Made by a program: the position numbers and the translations under genes. A stretch of 64,000 nt of DNA. Origin: Lewinellaceae bacterium (GTDB lineage: Bacteria; Bacteroidota; Bacteroidia; Chitinophagales; Saprospiraceae). Below the pieces are notes generated by a model. The model worked only from the letters and a program-made list of their open reading frames with translations, made no database searches and had not been told where the DNA came from. The first letter of the stretch is position 1, and every line of letters starts with the position of its first letter. The stretch lies in contig JAHELJ010000003.1 of assembly GCA_024644235.1 (NCBI GenBank), positions 183,979 through 247,978 of the forward strand, in the 5' to 3' direction. This document shows, one piece after another, positions 28,046 to 36,336 of this stretch.

Positions 28046-28487
28046 TCGGATTTCAAATTGAGAAATTGTTTTGATCTGAGGCGACCATTCTCCCTAACAT
28101 TCATATAAAAGAAATTGTAGTCAGCCACATGATAATTCTTTGTTGTAAGTAGAAAACTCCAGGGAAATTTTGGGCGGGTTATCCACAACAAGCCGTCTTT
28201 TGATTTAGCTTGGTGTCATTGGTTGCTCCATTCCAACTCCGTTGACCACGATCTCCGGTGTAGGTAGTTGGGTGGATGAAAAATACATCCACTGCAGCAC
28301 TATCCTGAATGTCCCGGAGTCTATCATCGGGCACATGATCAGCCAAATCTTTTCTGAAGGGGAGGGCAGCCCAGTTCTCTTTTAAGGAATAGTTTGGCTG
28401 AAACTTATCAGTCACTTCAATTCGTTGGGCTGGTCGCACACTACAGCCGAATAACATAAAGACAAATACGAACCCGAAAAGCCTCAC
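28042..28487 (-). pseudogene. DUF3089 alpha/beta-hydrolase lipoprotein, internal deletion and frameshift
   Basis: The first 100 codons (GTG at 28487; lipobox FGC) carry the DUF3089 opening: NWAALPFRKDLADHVPDD, DVFFIHPTTYTGD and NDTKLNQKT. The frame then stops at 28179. In a shifted frame from 28194 to 28042 a 50-residue tail follows with NYHVADYNFFYMNVRENGRLR, which is the family's C-terminal end. About 180 middle residues, including the hydrolase nucleophile, are missing. This is thus a gene decayed by internal deletion, not simply a small ORF. Its start overlaps the peroxiredoxin stop (GTGA), an old operon link, and its tail stop codon overlaps the CHAT gene's stop on the other strand. Confidence 0.75.
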
Positions 28488-28948
28488 GGGAGTATCTGAT
28501 TGGCGTGATCCTGAGTATTCACTTTAGTGATCACATCCTGGATAGTTCCATCATCAATCACAAAAGTTGTGCGTAATATGCCGTCAAACTCCCTTCCCAT
28601 AAACTTCTTCCTTCCCCAAACGCCATAGGCAGAGATAACATAGCGATCCGGATCGGATAAGAGTGGAAATGGAAGTCTAAATTTGTCAATAAAATTGCGG
28701 TGTTTACGCTGACTGTCTGCACTTACTCCCAGAAGTTTGTATCCCTGCTTCTGAAGAAGCTGGTAATTATCTCTCAGGTTACAAACCTCCTTCGTACATC
28801 CTGGAGTATTATCCTTAGGATAAAAGAAAAGCACTAATTTTTGTCCTTTAAAGTCTGACAATTTCACAATCTTTCCATCTTGATCCACTCCTTCGAAATC
28901 GGGAGCCTTGTCACCTGCCTTCAAATGCGTACTATCGAGGTTAGCCAT
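28484..28948 (-). CDS. bcp: Thioredoxin-dependent peroxiredoxin, Bcp/PrxQ type
   Basis: A 154-residue peroxiredoxin with the active site [19 protein letters not shown]: the peroxidatic Cys is in PGCT and a resolving Cys lies five residues later, as in PrxQ/Bcp enzymes. It reduces hydrogen and alkyl peroxides with thioredoxin in the cytoplasm. The start at 28948 ([18 protein letters not shown]) gives normal length and a 4-nt gap to the M23 gene upstream; the longer frame would overlap it by 26 nt. Confidence 0.92.
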   Translation of the reverse strand: MANLDSTHLKAGDKAPDFEGVDQDGKIVKLSDFKGQKLVLFFYPKDNTPGCTKEVCNLRDNYQLLQKQGYKLLGVSADSQRKHRNFIDKFRLPFPLLSDPDRYVISAYGVWGRKKFMGREFDGILRTTFVIDDGTIQDVITKVNTQDHANQILP

Positions 28949-28952
28949 TATT

Positions 28953-30659
28953 TTAGTTAGTATTGAATTGATAATCATAAATCGTTCGATTGCCTACGAA
29001 GTCTGTGACCAGGAGCTGAAAAGCATGCTGACCAGGTGAGAGAGTGCTGAGATCTACGGCGCAGGAAAGTTGATCAGACTTTAAATCGAATTCTGCCAGG
29101 ATCCATTGTCCATCAAGAGTCGCACGGTATCGCAATCCCCGCCCTCCGCTGCCATGCTCCAGATTGTCATTAATTACAAACCTCTGAAACAATGACTGGG
29201 ATGTCAAGTTCCTTTCCAAGAGATTGATCGAGGGCGGTAAGGTATCATGGATAAGACAAAAAGTACCGAATGAGGGTGTCGGTGCAACGAGATACCCTTC
29301 ACTCCAAATTGAGCCAAGAATTTTCGGTTTTCGACCGTCCTCTCGCTCGACCATCGTGACACGCATCCAACCTCCATGTTGCACCTCGGGCTTCATTCCC
29401 AGTCTTACAGGCTTCTTTAGTGGGACATGTATATCCCCCAGTTCCAAACTTTTGCCGCCTAAGGCTTGCTCATCCGGAACTAGGTTTACCGGGACCTCAG
29501 CCGATTGGTATAGCGTCCTTTTTTCCCACGAGAAGAAATAGTTATCATCTCTAAATGTGTATGATGAATCCCAGTCAATCAAATCTCCTGTTTTCTCCGA
29601 TTGGTTTTCAGCTTGGCCTATTTTGGATTGAAGAAAGACCTTGAACTCACTGCAGTTCTCAAAAAAATCGCAAGCTTTCACTGTTACTTCCTTAATCAAC
29701 CCGCCTTGTAAATCGATAATCCCATTTTTGCCGTCATGGTCGAGGCAACCGTGGAGAGCAGGAAGCACATAGCATCGATGGACAAATTCATCCTTTTGTA
29801 TCCAATTCCGATAATCTATCAGGCCAGTGTAAGATTCTGCTACATCTAACGGGATCGAATCAAATTTAATCTCGTACTCCGGAACATCAGCGGTTGCAAT
29901 GGAAATACTATAGGTGCCATTCTTATTTATTCCTCCATTTTGTGGATCATGTACGAGCACGCCCAGACCAACCTGAGATCCATTCACTATGACTGTGTCT
30001 CCCGAAGTTGAAGGCAGCCACGATTGGGTCGTAATCACTCCGCAAAGTGAATCCAATGTATGCACATCCACTCTTTCGATAATGGGTGGGGTAGGGTCCT
30101 CAATCGAAAACCCAAGTAGAAGGGGATTCAATGGTATTCTTTGGTCGGACCGCCACAGCTCAAAATGTAGATGAGGGCCCAAAGAATGCCCGGTATTGCC
30201 CATGAGACCAATCACGTCACCTTTTTTTACCGGAAACTTGCCATCGGGAAGGTTCAAATCTATTTCAAATGCTTGCCTCGCTTCTTGAATAGCAAGGACT
30301 ATTGAGTCAATCAGAGGCGTAAAACGCATTAGATGAGCATATTGCGAGGTCAATCCCCCTGGGTGTTCTACCCAAACCCCCTTTCCATAGCGACCAGATT
30401 CAACGATGACACGGGTTATAAAACCATCTGAAATAGCAAAAATCGTGTCTCCACTTTCTCCATTAGACGACTTAATATCCAAACCATAATGAAAATGATG
30501 GGCACGGAGCTCCCCAAAGGTGCCAGACAATTTTATTGGATGCTTAACTGGTGGATGTAGGTCAGCCGAGTGAAATGTGATTTGGGCTGCAGACCAAGGC
30601 AGGTTTCCAAGGAGAAAACAGAGCAAACCCAATAGTATGTCTTTTATTCGAAGCGTCAC
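28953..30659 (-). CDS. Secreted M23 family metallopeptidase
   Basis: A 568-residue protein starting at GTG, with a signal peptide (about 1-25). The LytM/M23 zinc peptidase domain is at about 45-175: zinc ligands lie in HFHYGLDIK and HLHFELW, with [11 protein letters not shown] and [18 protein letters not shown] between. These enzymes cut peptide cross-links of peptidoglycan or act as envelope regulators when inactive. The remaining 390 residues are beta-rich and unassigned. It is the first gene of a unit with bcp and the DUF3089 pseudogene. Confidence 0.88.
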   Translation of the reverse strand: MTLRIKDILLGLLCFLLGNLPWSAAQITFHSADLHPPVKHPIKLSGTFGELRAHHFHYGLDIKSSNGESGDTIFAISDGFITRVIVESGRYGKGVWVEHPGGLTSQYAHLMRFTPLIDSIVLAIQEARQAFEIDLNLPDGKFPVKKGDVIGLMGNTGHSLGPHLHFELWRSDQRIPLNPLLLGFSIEDPTPPIIERVDVHTLDSLCGVITTQSWLPSTSGDTVIVNGSQVGLGVLVHDPQNGGINKNGTYSISIATADVPEYEIKFDSIPLDVAESYTGLIDYRNWIQKDEFVHRCYVLPALHGCLDHDGKNGIIDLQGGLIKEVTVKACDFFENCSEFKVFLQSKIGQAENQSEKTGDLIDWDSSYTFRDDNYFFSWEKRTLYQSAEVPVNLVPDEQALGGKSLELGDIHVPLKKPVRLGMKPEVQHGGWMRVTMVEREDGRKPKILGSIWSEGYLVAPTPSFGTFCLIHDTLPPSINLLERNLTSQSLFQRFVINDNLEHGSGGRGLRYRATLDGQWILAEFDLKSDQLSCAVDLSTLSPGQHAFQLLVTDFVGNRTIYDYQFNTN

Positions 30660-30720
30660 TGCTTAAAGTCATCCAATCCTGTCATCTGCCTCTTTCAAGG
30701 TGACGCGAATATAATATGGA

Positions 30721-31674
30721 TTATCTATTGGATGCAGTGTCCAGATCCGTAAGAAAGTCTCGAACGAGTGGAAACGGATCATCCACGCCTTGTTCGATCA
30801 TCGATATGATCCGGTCAATTTCTTGCCTGTGCCGTTTCAGACAAAGTTCTACTATCCCTTTTTCCAGCTTTTTGGATAACCAGTAAGCGTCTCTCCTCTT
30901 TGTCAAATCGCGCAAATTCTTACCCTCATAAAAGCCCTCAATAAATGTAGCCACTGCCTCTAGACCATAATGCCTTATTGAAGAGTAAAGTATGACTTCT
31001 CGCGTTGAAACTTCATCCCTTGTAGCCTCGGCCAGGAATCTTAGGCGGGTTTTTTCCGCTTGCTCACGAAAAGATCCATCGTATTTATTAACGACGAACA
31101 AGTCCGCTATTTCAACGATCCCTCGCTTGATGCTTTGCAGCTCATCACCCGCACCGGGCTGCAATATCAGGATAAACAGATCGCATAAATATCTGGCTGC
31201 AATTTCTGATTGTCCCACACCAACTGTTTCGATCAAAATATAGTCGTAGCCTGCAGCTTCACAAAGGATGCTGATCTCATAGCTGCTGATCCCCAAACCT
31301 CCTGCCTCTTCCCTGTTTGGGCTGGGACGTATGAAAGCCAATTCTGAGCGACTCAACTCCTCCATTCGGGTTTTATCCCCGAGAATACTTCCTTTGCTGA
31401 TCGAACTGGTTGGATCTATTGCCAATACCGCAACCGATTCACCTTTCCCAACAAACGACAGTCCAAAGGATTCGATAAAGGTGCTTTTACCCACACCAGG
31501 TGATCCACTTATGGCAATTCTTCTGCTTTGCATCGCTTCCCGATGACAAAGGCCAATGAGTTCTAATGCCTGCGAACGATCCTCATCACGAAGGCTTTCC
31601 ACCAACGTCACCCCTTTGCTGAGTGCCAGCCGGTCTTTCTTCCTGATTCCTTCAAAAATCTCTCTAGCTGTCAT
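30721..31674 (-). CDS. meaB: Methylmalonyl-CoA mutase-associated GTPase MeaB
   Basis: A 317-residue G3E-family GTPase (ArgK/MeaB) with Walker A GSPGVGKS near residue 57, switch and base sites in DPTSS, ETVGVGQSE and NKYDG, and a C-terminal helical dimer arm. MeaB protects adenosylcobalamin-dependent methylmalonyl-CoA mutase and gates cofactor loading and repair. A mutase-like gene lies upstream on the same strand after 276 nt, but a strong hairpin terminator separates the two, so MeaB probably has its own promoter. Confidence 0.92.
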   Translation of the reverse strand: MTAREIFEGIRKKDRLALSKGVTLVESLRDEDRSQALELIGLCHREAMQSRRIAISGSPGVGKSTFIESFGLSFVGKGESVAVLAIDPTSSISKGSILGDKTRMEELSRSELAFIRPSPNREEAGGLGISSYEISILCEAAGYDYILIETVGVGQSEIAARYLCDLFILILQPGAGDELQSIKRGIVEIADLFVVNKYDGSFREQAEKTRLRFLAEATRDEVSTREVILYSSIRHYGLEAVATFIEGFYEGKNLRDLTKRRDAYWLSKKLEKGIVELCLKRHRQEIDRIISMIEQGVDDPFPLVRDFLTDLDTASNR

Positions 31675-31911
31675 GTTTCGATCTCACCACTGCTGTTAAA
31701 ACATCTTAAGATAAAATATATATAATAATTATATTATAAATAACAATTTGCAAATCAATCATTTGATAGGAATTATCTTTAACAATTCCTTCAAATGGGA
31801 TGGAAGAGGTTAAAAATAAATTAAAGGAAACCTGATCAATAATTGACATCTGAAATTGTTACCTATCTATGCATCGAAAAGATTCGTAAAGAATTGTTTA
31901 GAGAAAGAAAA

Positions 31912-31976
31912 GGGCCGGACAATTCCCGAATTATTTGTTCACACAAATAATTACTTTGACTCAATTTGGCCGGCCC
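31912..31976 (-). terminator. Nested hairpin terminator after the mutase-like gene
   Basis: Read on the minus strand, an outer stem (GGGCCGG with CCGGCCC, at 31970-31976 and 31912-31918) encloses a perfect 10-bp inner stem (arms 31929-31938 and 31943-31952, loop of 4). A TTTTCTTTCT tract follows the outer stem. The outer 5' arm lies within the last codons of the gene. The two-level structure is unusual for a terminator. Confidence 0.65.
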
Positions 31977-32901
31977 ATGTTTCTTTGAGTCTTCGCCAGC
32001 TATGTTCTACAAACAACTGGGTAATTCTATCGATAATATAACTTCCGGCCAGCGGATCTTCCACTGTATCTAACCCTCCTTCATGACTCAAAATATGGTG
32101 AATATTGACATCCAGATGCTTGGGCAACTCATCTCCTTTGTGGCGATGTAATACCAGGCGGTCACACCCTGCTACTACACATATTACCGCCCGTCCGCTT
32201 TTGGATATCAAGTCGGTGTAGGCATCCACATTACTGTCTGGGTGTACATGACACTCGATCTCAGGCAATAGTGACCTATCTCGTTTCTGGCTATTCCAGA
32301 GGTTAAGAATGATGACTTTCAGGGCTCTGATCTTTGCTATTTCCGCCAGAAAAGTCTGACCGATAGGTATCATCAATACACTCTGACAATGCTCTGGAGA
32401 CTTCAATAATTGTTCAAGTAAATTGACTATCTGGTCTATGTGCCCTTTTACTTCGGTTGAGATTTCGAACAATTGAAGCCCATTAACGGTGAGTCCGGAG
32501 CGGATTAAAAGGTTATCTGTCGACCCTGGTTCTTCACCATCTGATTGCAAGATTGAAATCTGAAATTCTGCTTTGTGGTTTTCCCTAAGTCCTTGGATAA
32601 GCTTTGCTACAGGCGTATAGTCAGAGGCACATTCTATTATAACAGATTCCACACCACTCTGTAATTGATGCTCCAGGCTTTCCTTTTCGACTGGCCATTT
32701 GTTCCAGGTGGCAATTTGCCATTTGTTTGATCCTCTCCAAAGGATTGGACCCACTGGAAAAATATGATCATCGGGATGGTAAAATGCCTCAATTTCCAGG
32801 CCCTCATCAACCAACCACTTCAGGTCCTTCCATGATCTGGAATCCTTCAACTCTCGGTTGACTTGTTCGATCCATTGTGCTTTGGATATGCCCTTTTCCA
32901 C
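31951..32901 (-). CDS. Short methylmalonyl-CoA mutase family protein, small-subunit-like
   Basis: A 316-residue protein starting at GTG. The N-terminus (SKAQWIEQVNRELKDSRSWKDLKW) and the late VEDPLAGSYIIDRIT segment are the usual marks of the mutase small (MutA/beta) subunit. It lacks the cobalamin-binding domain and is much shorter than common small subunits (450-650 residues), so part of the TIM barrel is reduced. The small subunit has no catalytic cofactor and serves as a structural partner of the large subunit MutB, which is not in this window. The neighbouring meaB supports the assignment. Confidence 0.75.
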   Translation of the reverse strand: MEKGISKAQWIEQVNRELKDSRSWKDLKWLVDEGLEIEAFYHPDDHIFPVGPILWRGSNKWQIATWNKWPVEKESLEHQLQSGVESVIIECASDYTPVAKLIQGLRENHKAEFQISILQSDGEEPGSTDNLLIRSGLTVNGLQLFEISTEVKGHIDQIVNLLEQLLKSPEHCQSVLMIPIGQTFLAEIAKIRALKVIILNLWNSQKRDRSLLPEIECHVHPDSNVDAYTDLISKSGRAVICVVAGCDRLVLHRHKGDELPKHLDVNIHHILSHEGGLDTVEDPLAGSYIIDRITQLFVEHSWRRLKETWAGQIESK

Positions 32902-33021
32902 GATGCAGCCTTAGATTACGACATCAAATGCTAATAAATAAACTGGCAAACAACTCATTATCAACATCTTAAGACCTTCATTTCTAGTGGGCATATTTAA
33001 ACATTTTATGGCTAAAAGCGT

Positions 33022-33048
33022 TATATTTGCAGCTTAGATTAAATCTAA
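33022..33048 (+). promoter_or_regulatory. Promoter element and perfect palindrome before iscS
   Basis: TATATTTG at 33022-33029 matches the Bacteroidota -7 element. Five bases later comes TTAGATT-A-AATCTAA (33034-33048), a perfect inverted repeat with 7-bp arms covering the expected transcription start. A repressor bound there would block the isc operon. The position suits an iron-sulfur sensing regulator, but no such gene is nearby and the sequence is not the E. coli IscR site. Confidence 0.5.
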
Positions 33049-33062
33049 ATAAAGACAACGAC

Positions 33063-34283
33063 ATGAGCCAAAGATTGATCTATTTGGACAATAATTCCAC
33101 CACACCGGTGGATCCAAGAGTAGTAGAGGCAATGGTACCATATTTTCATGACGTGCATGGGAATGCGGCCAGTCGAAGCCATCCCTTTGGTTGGCAAGCA
33201 GAAGAAGCTGTCGACTATGCTCGTGAGCAAATTGCCGATCTGATCGAGGTAGATCCCAAAGAGATCATTTTTACAAGCGGAGCCACCGAGTCTGATAATC
33301 TTGCGATCAAAGGTGTTTTCGAGATGTACAAGCGTAAAGGCAATCACATCATTACGGTAAAAACAGAGCACAAGGCAGTATTGGATACGTGCCAAAAGAT
33401 TGAAAAGTTGGGAGGTGAGGTAACTTACCTGGATGTTAAAGAAGATGCTCGAATCGACCTGCAAGAGCTGGAAGCTGCGATCAGAGATAGTACGATCCTA
33501 GTTTCTGTGATGTGGGCAAATAATGAGACCGGAGTGATTCAACCAATTAAGGAAATCGGCGAAATTTGTGCAAAACATGGCGTCTTGTTCATGTGTGATG
33601 CTACCCAGGCGGTGGGTAAGATTCCCGTTAAGCCCAAAGAGATGGGGATACATTTGATGGCGTTTACTTCCCATAAAATGTATGGTCCTAAAGGAGTAGG
33701 TGCCCTCTTCGTGAATCGTAAGAATCCAAGAGTAAAGGTGACTGCACAAATCGACGGTGGGGGACACGAAAGAGGCATGCGTTCAGGAACACTAAACGTA
33801 CCTGGAATCGTCGGTTTCGGAAAGGCTGCAGAAATTGCCAAGAAAGAGATGGAGAATGATGCTCAAAGACTGGGGGTACTCAGAGATAAATTGGAAAACG
33901 CTCTAATGAATAACCTCGAAGAGGTATACCTTAATGGAAGTGCTGAGCATCGAATGCCGCATGTTTCCAATTTATCGTTTAAACATGTGGAGGGCGAAGG
34001 TTTGATGATGACCTTTAATCAAAACATTGGATTGTCATCGGGCTCGGCCTGTACTTCCGCATCTTTGGAGCCTTCTTATGTATTGATCGCGATGGGCCTG
34101 GGAGATGATCTAGCCCACAGCTCCCTCAGGTTTAGTCTGGGTCGATTTAATACCGAGGAAGATATCGACTTCACTATAAAGGCAATTACAGATGGTGTTA
34201 ATCATATGCGAGAATTAAGCCCGATTTGGGAAATGTATAAGGAGGGTGTAGATCTTGACTCCGTCATTTGGCAAGAGCATTGA
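33063..34283 (+). CDS. iscS: Cysteine desulfurase IscS
   Basis: A 406-residue group I cysteine desulfurase. PLP is bound by Lys205 ([11 protein letters not shown]) and the persulfide-forming Cys is Cys330 in the SGSACTSAS loop; both match IscS rather than SufS. It takes sulfur from cysteine and hands it to IscU for iron-sulfur cluster assembly. The start at 33063 gives [20 protein letters not shown], the family's normal opening; the longer frame adds 12 residues that overlap the putative operator. It heads iscS-iscU-iscA. Confidence 0.95.
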   Translation: MSQRLIYLDNNSTTPVDPRVVEAMVPYFHDVHGNAASRSHPFGWQAEEAVDYAREQIADLIEVDPKEIIFTSGATESDNLAIKGVFEMYKRKGNHIITVKTEHKAVLDTCQKIEKLGGEVTYLDVKEDARIDLQELEAAIRDSTILVSVMWANNETGVIQPIKEIGEICAKHGVLFMCDATQAVGKIPVKPKEMGIHLMAFTSHKMYGPKGVGALFVNRKNPRVKVTAQIDGGGHERGMRSGTLNVPGIVGFGKAAEIAKKEMENDAQRLGVLRDKLENALMNNLEEVYLNGSAEHRMPHVSNLSFKHVEGEGLMMTFNQNIGLSSGSACTSASLEPSYVLIAMGLGDDLAHSSLRFSLGRFNTEEDIDFTIKAITDGVNHMRELSPIWEMYKEGVDLDSVIWQEH

Positions 34284-34326
34284 TTTTATAAAATAGATTT
34301 TAATAGATTTCTAAATATTCACGATT

Positions 34327-34752
34327 ATGGCCTACTCAGAAAAAGTATTGGAGCACTTTAAGAATCCACGGAACGTGGGCACTATGGATAAAAGCAAACC
34401 AAACGTGGGGACAGGTCTGGTGGGCGCCCCTGAGTGCGGGGATGTAATGCGATTACAGATAGAGGTGGATGAAGACACTGGGAAAATTAGAGATGCCAAA
34501 TTTAAGACCTTTGGTTGTGGCTCGGCTATCGCTTCTTCATCTCTTGCCACAGAATGGCTGAAGGGTAAATCGATAGACGAAGCAATGAAGATTGACAATA
34601 TGGATATTGTCGAAGAATTGGCTTTGCCTCCGGTTAAGATTCATTGCTCAGTATTGGCAGAGGATGCAATCAAAGGTGCTATTAAAGATTACAAGGAAAA
34701 AAATGGTCTTCCCGAAGAGGACAAAGCTCTAAGTGCTGAAGCTTCGGGATAA
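34327..34752 (+). CDS. iscU: Iron-sulfur cluster scaffold IscU
   Basis: A 141-residue scaffold protein with the three cluster-binding Cys residues: Cys37 (APECGDV, with the Asp that makes the cluster labile), Cys64 (TFGCGSAIASS) and Cys107 (KIHCSVLAEDA). The LPPVK motif recognised by the HscA chaperone is at about 100-104. Clusters are built here from IscS sulfur and handed to apo-proteins. The C-terminal 12 residues are a charged tail beyond the standard fold. It lies 43 nt after iscS. Confidence 0.95.
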   Translation: MAYSEKVLEHFKNPRNVGTMDKSKPNVGTGLVGAPECGDVMRLQIEVDEDTGKIRDAKFKTFGCGSAIASSSLATEWLKGKSIDEAMKIDNMDIVEELALPPVKIHCSVLAEDAIKGAIKDYKEKNGLPEEDKALSAEASG

Positions 34753-34769
34753 AAGGGAGCAATGGAGCA

Positions 34770-35096
34770 ATGATTTTTATCGCAGATTCTGCCAAGGAGA
34801 AGATCGACGAACTAAAGTCATCTGCAAATATTGCCGATGACTTTTTTATCCGTGTTTCTGTCGTGAGCGGTGGATGCAGTGGTCTGTCATATAAGATGGA
34901 CTTTGACAATGAATCCCAAGAAAAGGATCAAGTATTTGAAGATAGGGGAATAAAGATTGTAACCGATCTGAAGAGTTTTCTGTACCTCTTTAACTCTACC
35001 CTGGAATTTTCCAGCGGGTTGGATGGCAAGGGTTTCTATTTTGTCAACCCCAATGCCACTAGGGAATGCGGTTGTGGAGAGAGCTTTGCGGTCTAG
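34770..35096 (+). CDS. iscA: HesB/IscA family iron-sulfur cluster protein
   Basis: A 108-residue A-type carrier with the conserved Cys36 (GGCSGLSY) and the C-terminal pair Cys100/Cys102 (ECGCGESF). It binds iron or a cluster and delivers it to target enzymes. It is the third gene of iscSUA, 17 nt after iscU. No hscBA, ferredoxin or iscR genes follow, so those functions must be encoded elsewhere. Confidence 0.93.
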   Translation: MIFIADSAKEKIDELKSSANIADDFFIRVSVVSGGCSGLSYKMDFDNESQEKDQVFEDRGIKIVTDLKSFLYLFNSTLEFSSGLDGKGFYFVNPNATRECGCGESFAV

Positions 35097-35117
35097 GATA
35101 TCATCCCATTTTGACCT

Positions 35118-35528
35118 TCAGATCCAGCCTTGGTAACCCTCTAAGAAGCGAGCCAATCCACCCTTGTTGAGTAGCTCGGTAGTCCAAACCTCTTTGGAAA
35201 GAATTCCTAAATATTCATTTTTCACCAGATACGTTTCTGCCGTGATATTTTTGTTACTGTCCACCACCAGTCTGACCTCAGATCTCTGATAGGCTTCACC
35301 CTCAAATGCATCAAGCCGATGCAAATCATCTGAGCTGATATCAAAATACACGATACCTTGCACCGTACAACCATTTAAGTAACGAAGACCGGGATACACC
35401 TCATTTCGAACTGTAAATCGCTGATGATTCGATAGGAATGCAATTTCCGACATGTACCTATTGGAAACTACTGCCTCCCAAACCTCGGGTAGCATCAGCG
35501 TTCCATAGGTAAATAAGTGAACAGGCAT
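35118..35528 (-). CDS. Gamma-glutamylcyclotransferase family (AIG2-like) protein
   Basis: A 136-residue protein with the opening HLFTYGTLMLPEVW (the YGTL loop that binds the gamma-glutamyl group) and the catalytic Glu in LDAFEGEAYQRSEV. Members release 5-oxoproline from gamma-glutamyl peptides or amines. The substrate is not known. It is convergent with iscA (21-nt gap). Confidence 0.85.
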   Translation of the reverse strand: MPVHLFTYGTLMLPEVWEAVVSNRYMSEIAFLSNHQRFTVRNEVYPGLRYLNGCTVQGIVYFDISSDDLHRLDAFEGEAYQRSEVRLVVDSNKNITAETYLVKNEYLGILSKEVWTTELLNKGGLARFLEGYQGWI

Positions 35529-35534
35529 ACTACT

Positions 35535-35564
35535 AAAAAAGCCAGGTAAAGGATTACCCGGCTT
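35535..35564 (-). terminator. Terminator after the head-GIN gene
   Basis: On the minus strand an 11-bp stem (arms 35554-35564 and 35539-35549, with one G-U pair) and a 4-nt loop are followed by TTTTTT. It lies just after the head-GIN protein stop (35587) and just before the start of the gamma-glutamylcyclotransferase gene, and so separates the two. Confidence 0.75.
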
Positions 35565-35586
35565 CGATTGTTTTCATTGGGTTGGA

Positions 35587-36273
35587 TTATTCCTTGGATT
35601 TTACTGAGCCTGAAAATCCAGAATCTACATCAACTTTACCTGGTTTTCCCCGATAAGTCACTGCTCCTCCCGAGCTAGCATCTGCAACCAGAGAGTTGTT
35701 TACAGTGATTCTGGCAACTCCTCCAGATGATACATCCACGTTGACATTTTGAGCTTCTAACTCATATGCCTTAAGAATCCCTCCTGAAGATACGTCAATT
35801 TTCTGAGACACGGCGGTGCCTTGTAATTCCACTACAGCACCACTTGATATGTCTACATCCACCTCCTTCGCCCGAATATCCAGCTCCATCCTGCCTCCGC
35901 TTGAACCTTCCAATCTGAGGTCATCGCTCTTCAATGCATTTCTGGCTGTAATGTGAGCCCCTGATGATACTTCGACAGCATCAATTGATTTATAATGTAC
36001 AGTCACGGTGGCCTTACGATTATTCTTGCCCCAACCAGAATTGTTCTTGAACTTGACCACCAGTTCATTACCATCTACTTTCGTAATTACATCCTCCAGT
36101 TCTCCGTTTTCTATGTTCACTACTGCTTTGCTGACATTATCAGCCAACAACACTACATTGATGCCAGCAGCTGCATGAATTGCACTAAAATCGGAGAGAT
36201 TCCGGGTTTCTTGAGCTGACAAACTCAAGGAAGCTACCAAGAAGAAGCAGAGAGTTAGAGTTATTTCTTTCAT
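35587..36273 (-). CDS. Secreted head-GIN domain protein (DUF2807)
   Basis: A 228-residue protein with a signal peptide (1-20, ends SLSAQ) and a single DUF2807 beta-helix. The regular turns with SSGG/SSGA motifs (EVSSGAH, GSSGGRM, DVSSGGV, DASSGGAV and others) are the family mark and build a stacked beta-solenoid. It is expected in the periplasm or outer membrane. The function of the family is unknown; it is very common in Bacteroidota. It has its own terminator. Confidence 0.9.
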   Translation of the reverse strand: MKEITLTLCFFLVASLSLSAQETRNLSDFSAIHAAAGINVVLLADNVSKAVVNIENGELEDVITKVDGNELVVKFKNNSGWGKNNRKATVTVHYKSIDAVEVSSGAHITARNALKSDDLRLEGSSGGRMELDIRAKEVDVDISSGAVVELQGTAVSQKIDVSSGGILKAYELEAQNVNVDVSSGGVARITVNNSLVADASSGGAVTYRGKPGKVDVDSGFSGSVKSKE

Positions 36274-36336
36274 CGCTGATTTATTAGAATTTACTTTATA
36301 GACATGAGAACTGCCAAAATGGTTGCATAACCTAAC

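Noticed and set aside
28179..28487. The 102-residue frame as an independent small lipoprotein gene
   Set aside because: It matches the N-terminal third of DUF3089, and the C-terminal end of the same family is found right after it in another frame, so it is a remnant.
31705..31760. Very AT-rich stretch after the meaB start, considered as an origin or binding region
   Set aside because: No repeated DnaA-box-like sequences or perfect palindromes were seen, and no dnaA/dnaN or parAB genes are near; it is more likely a promoter region.
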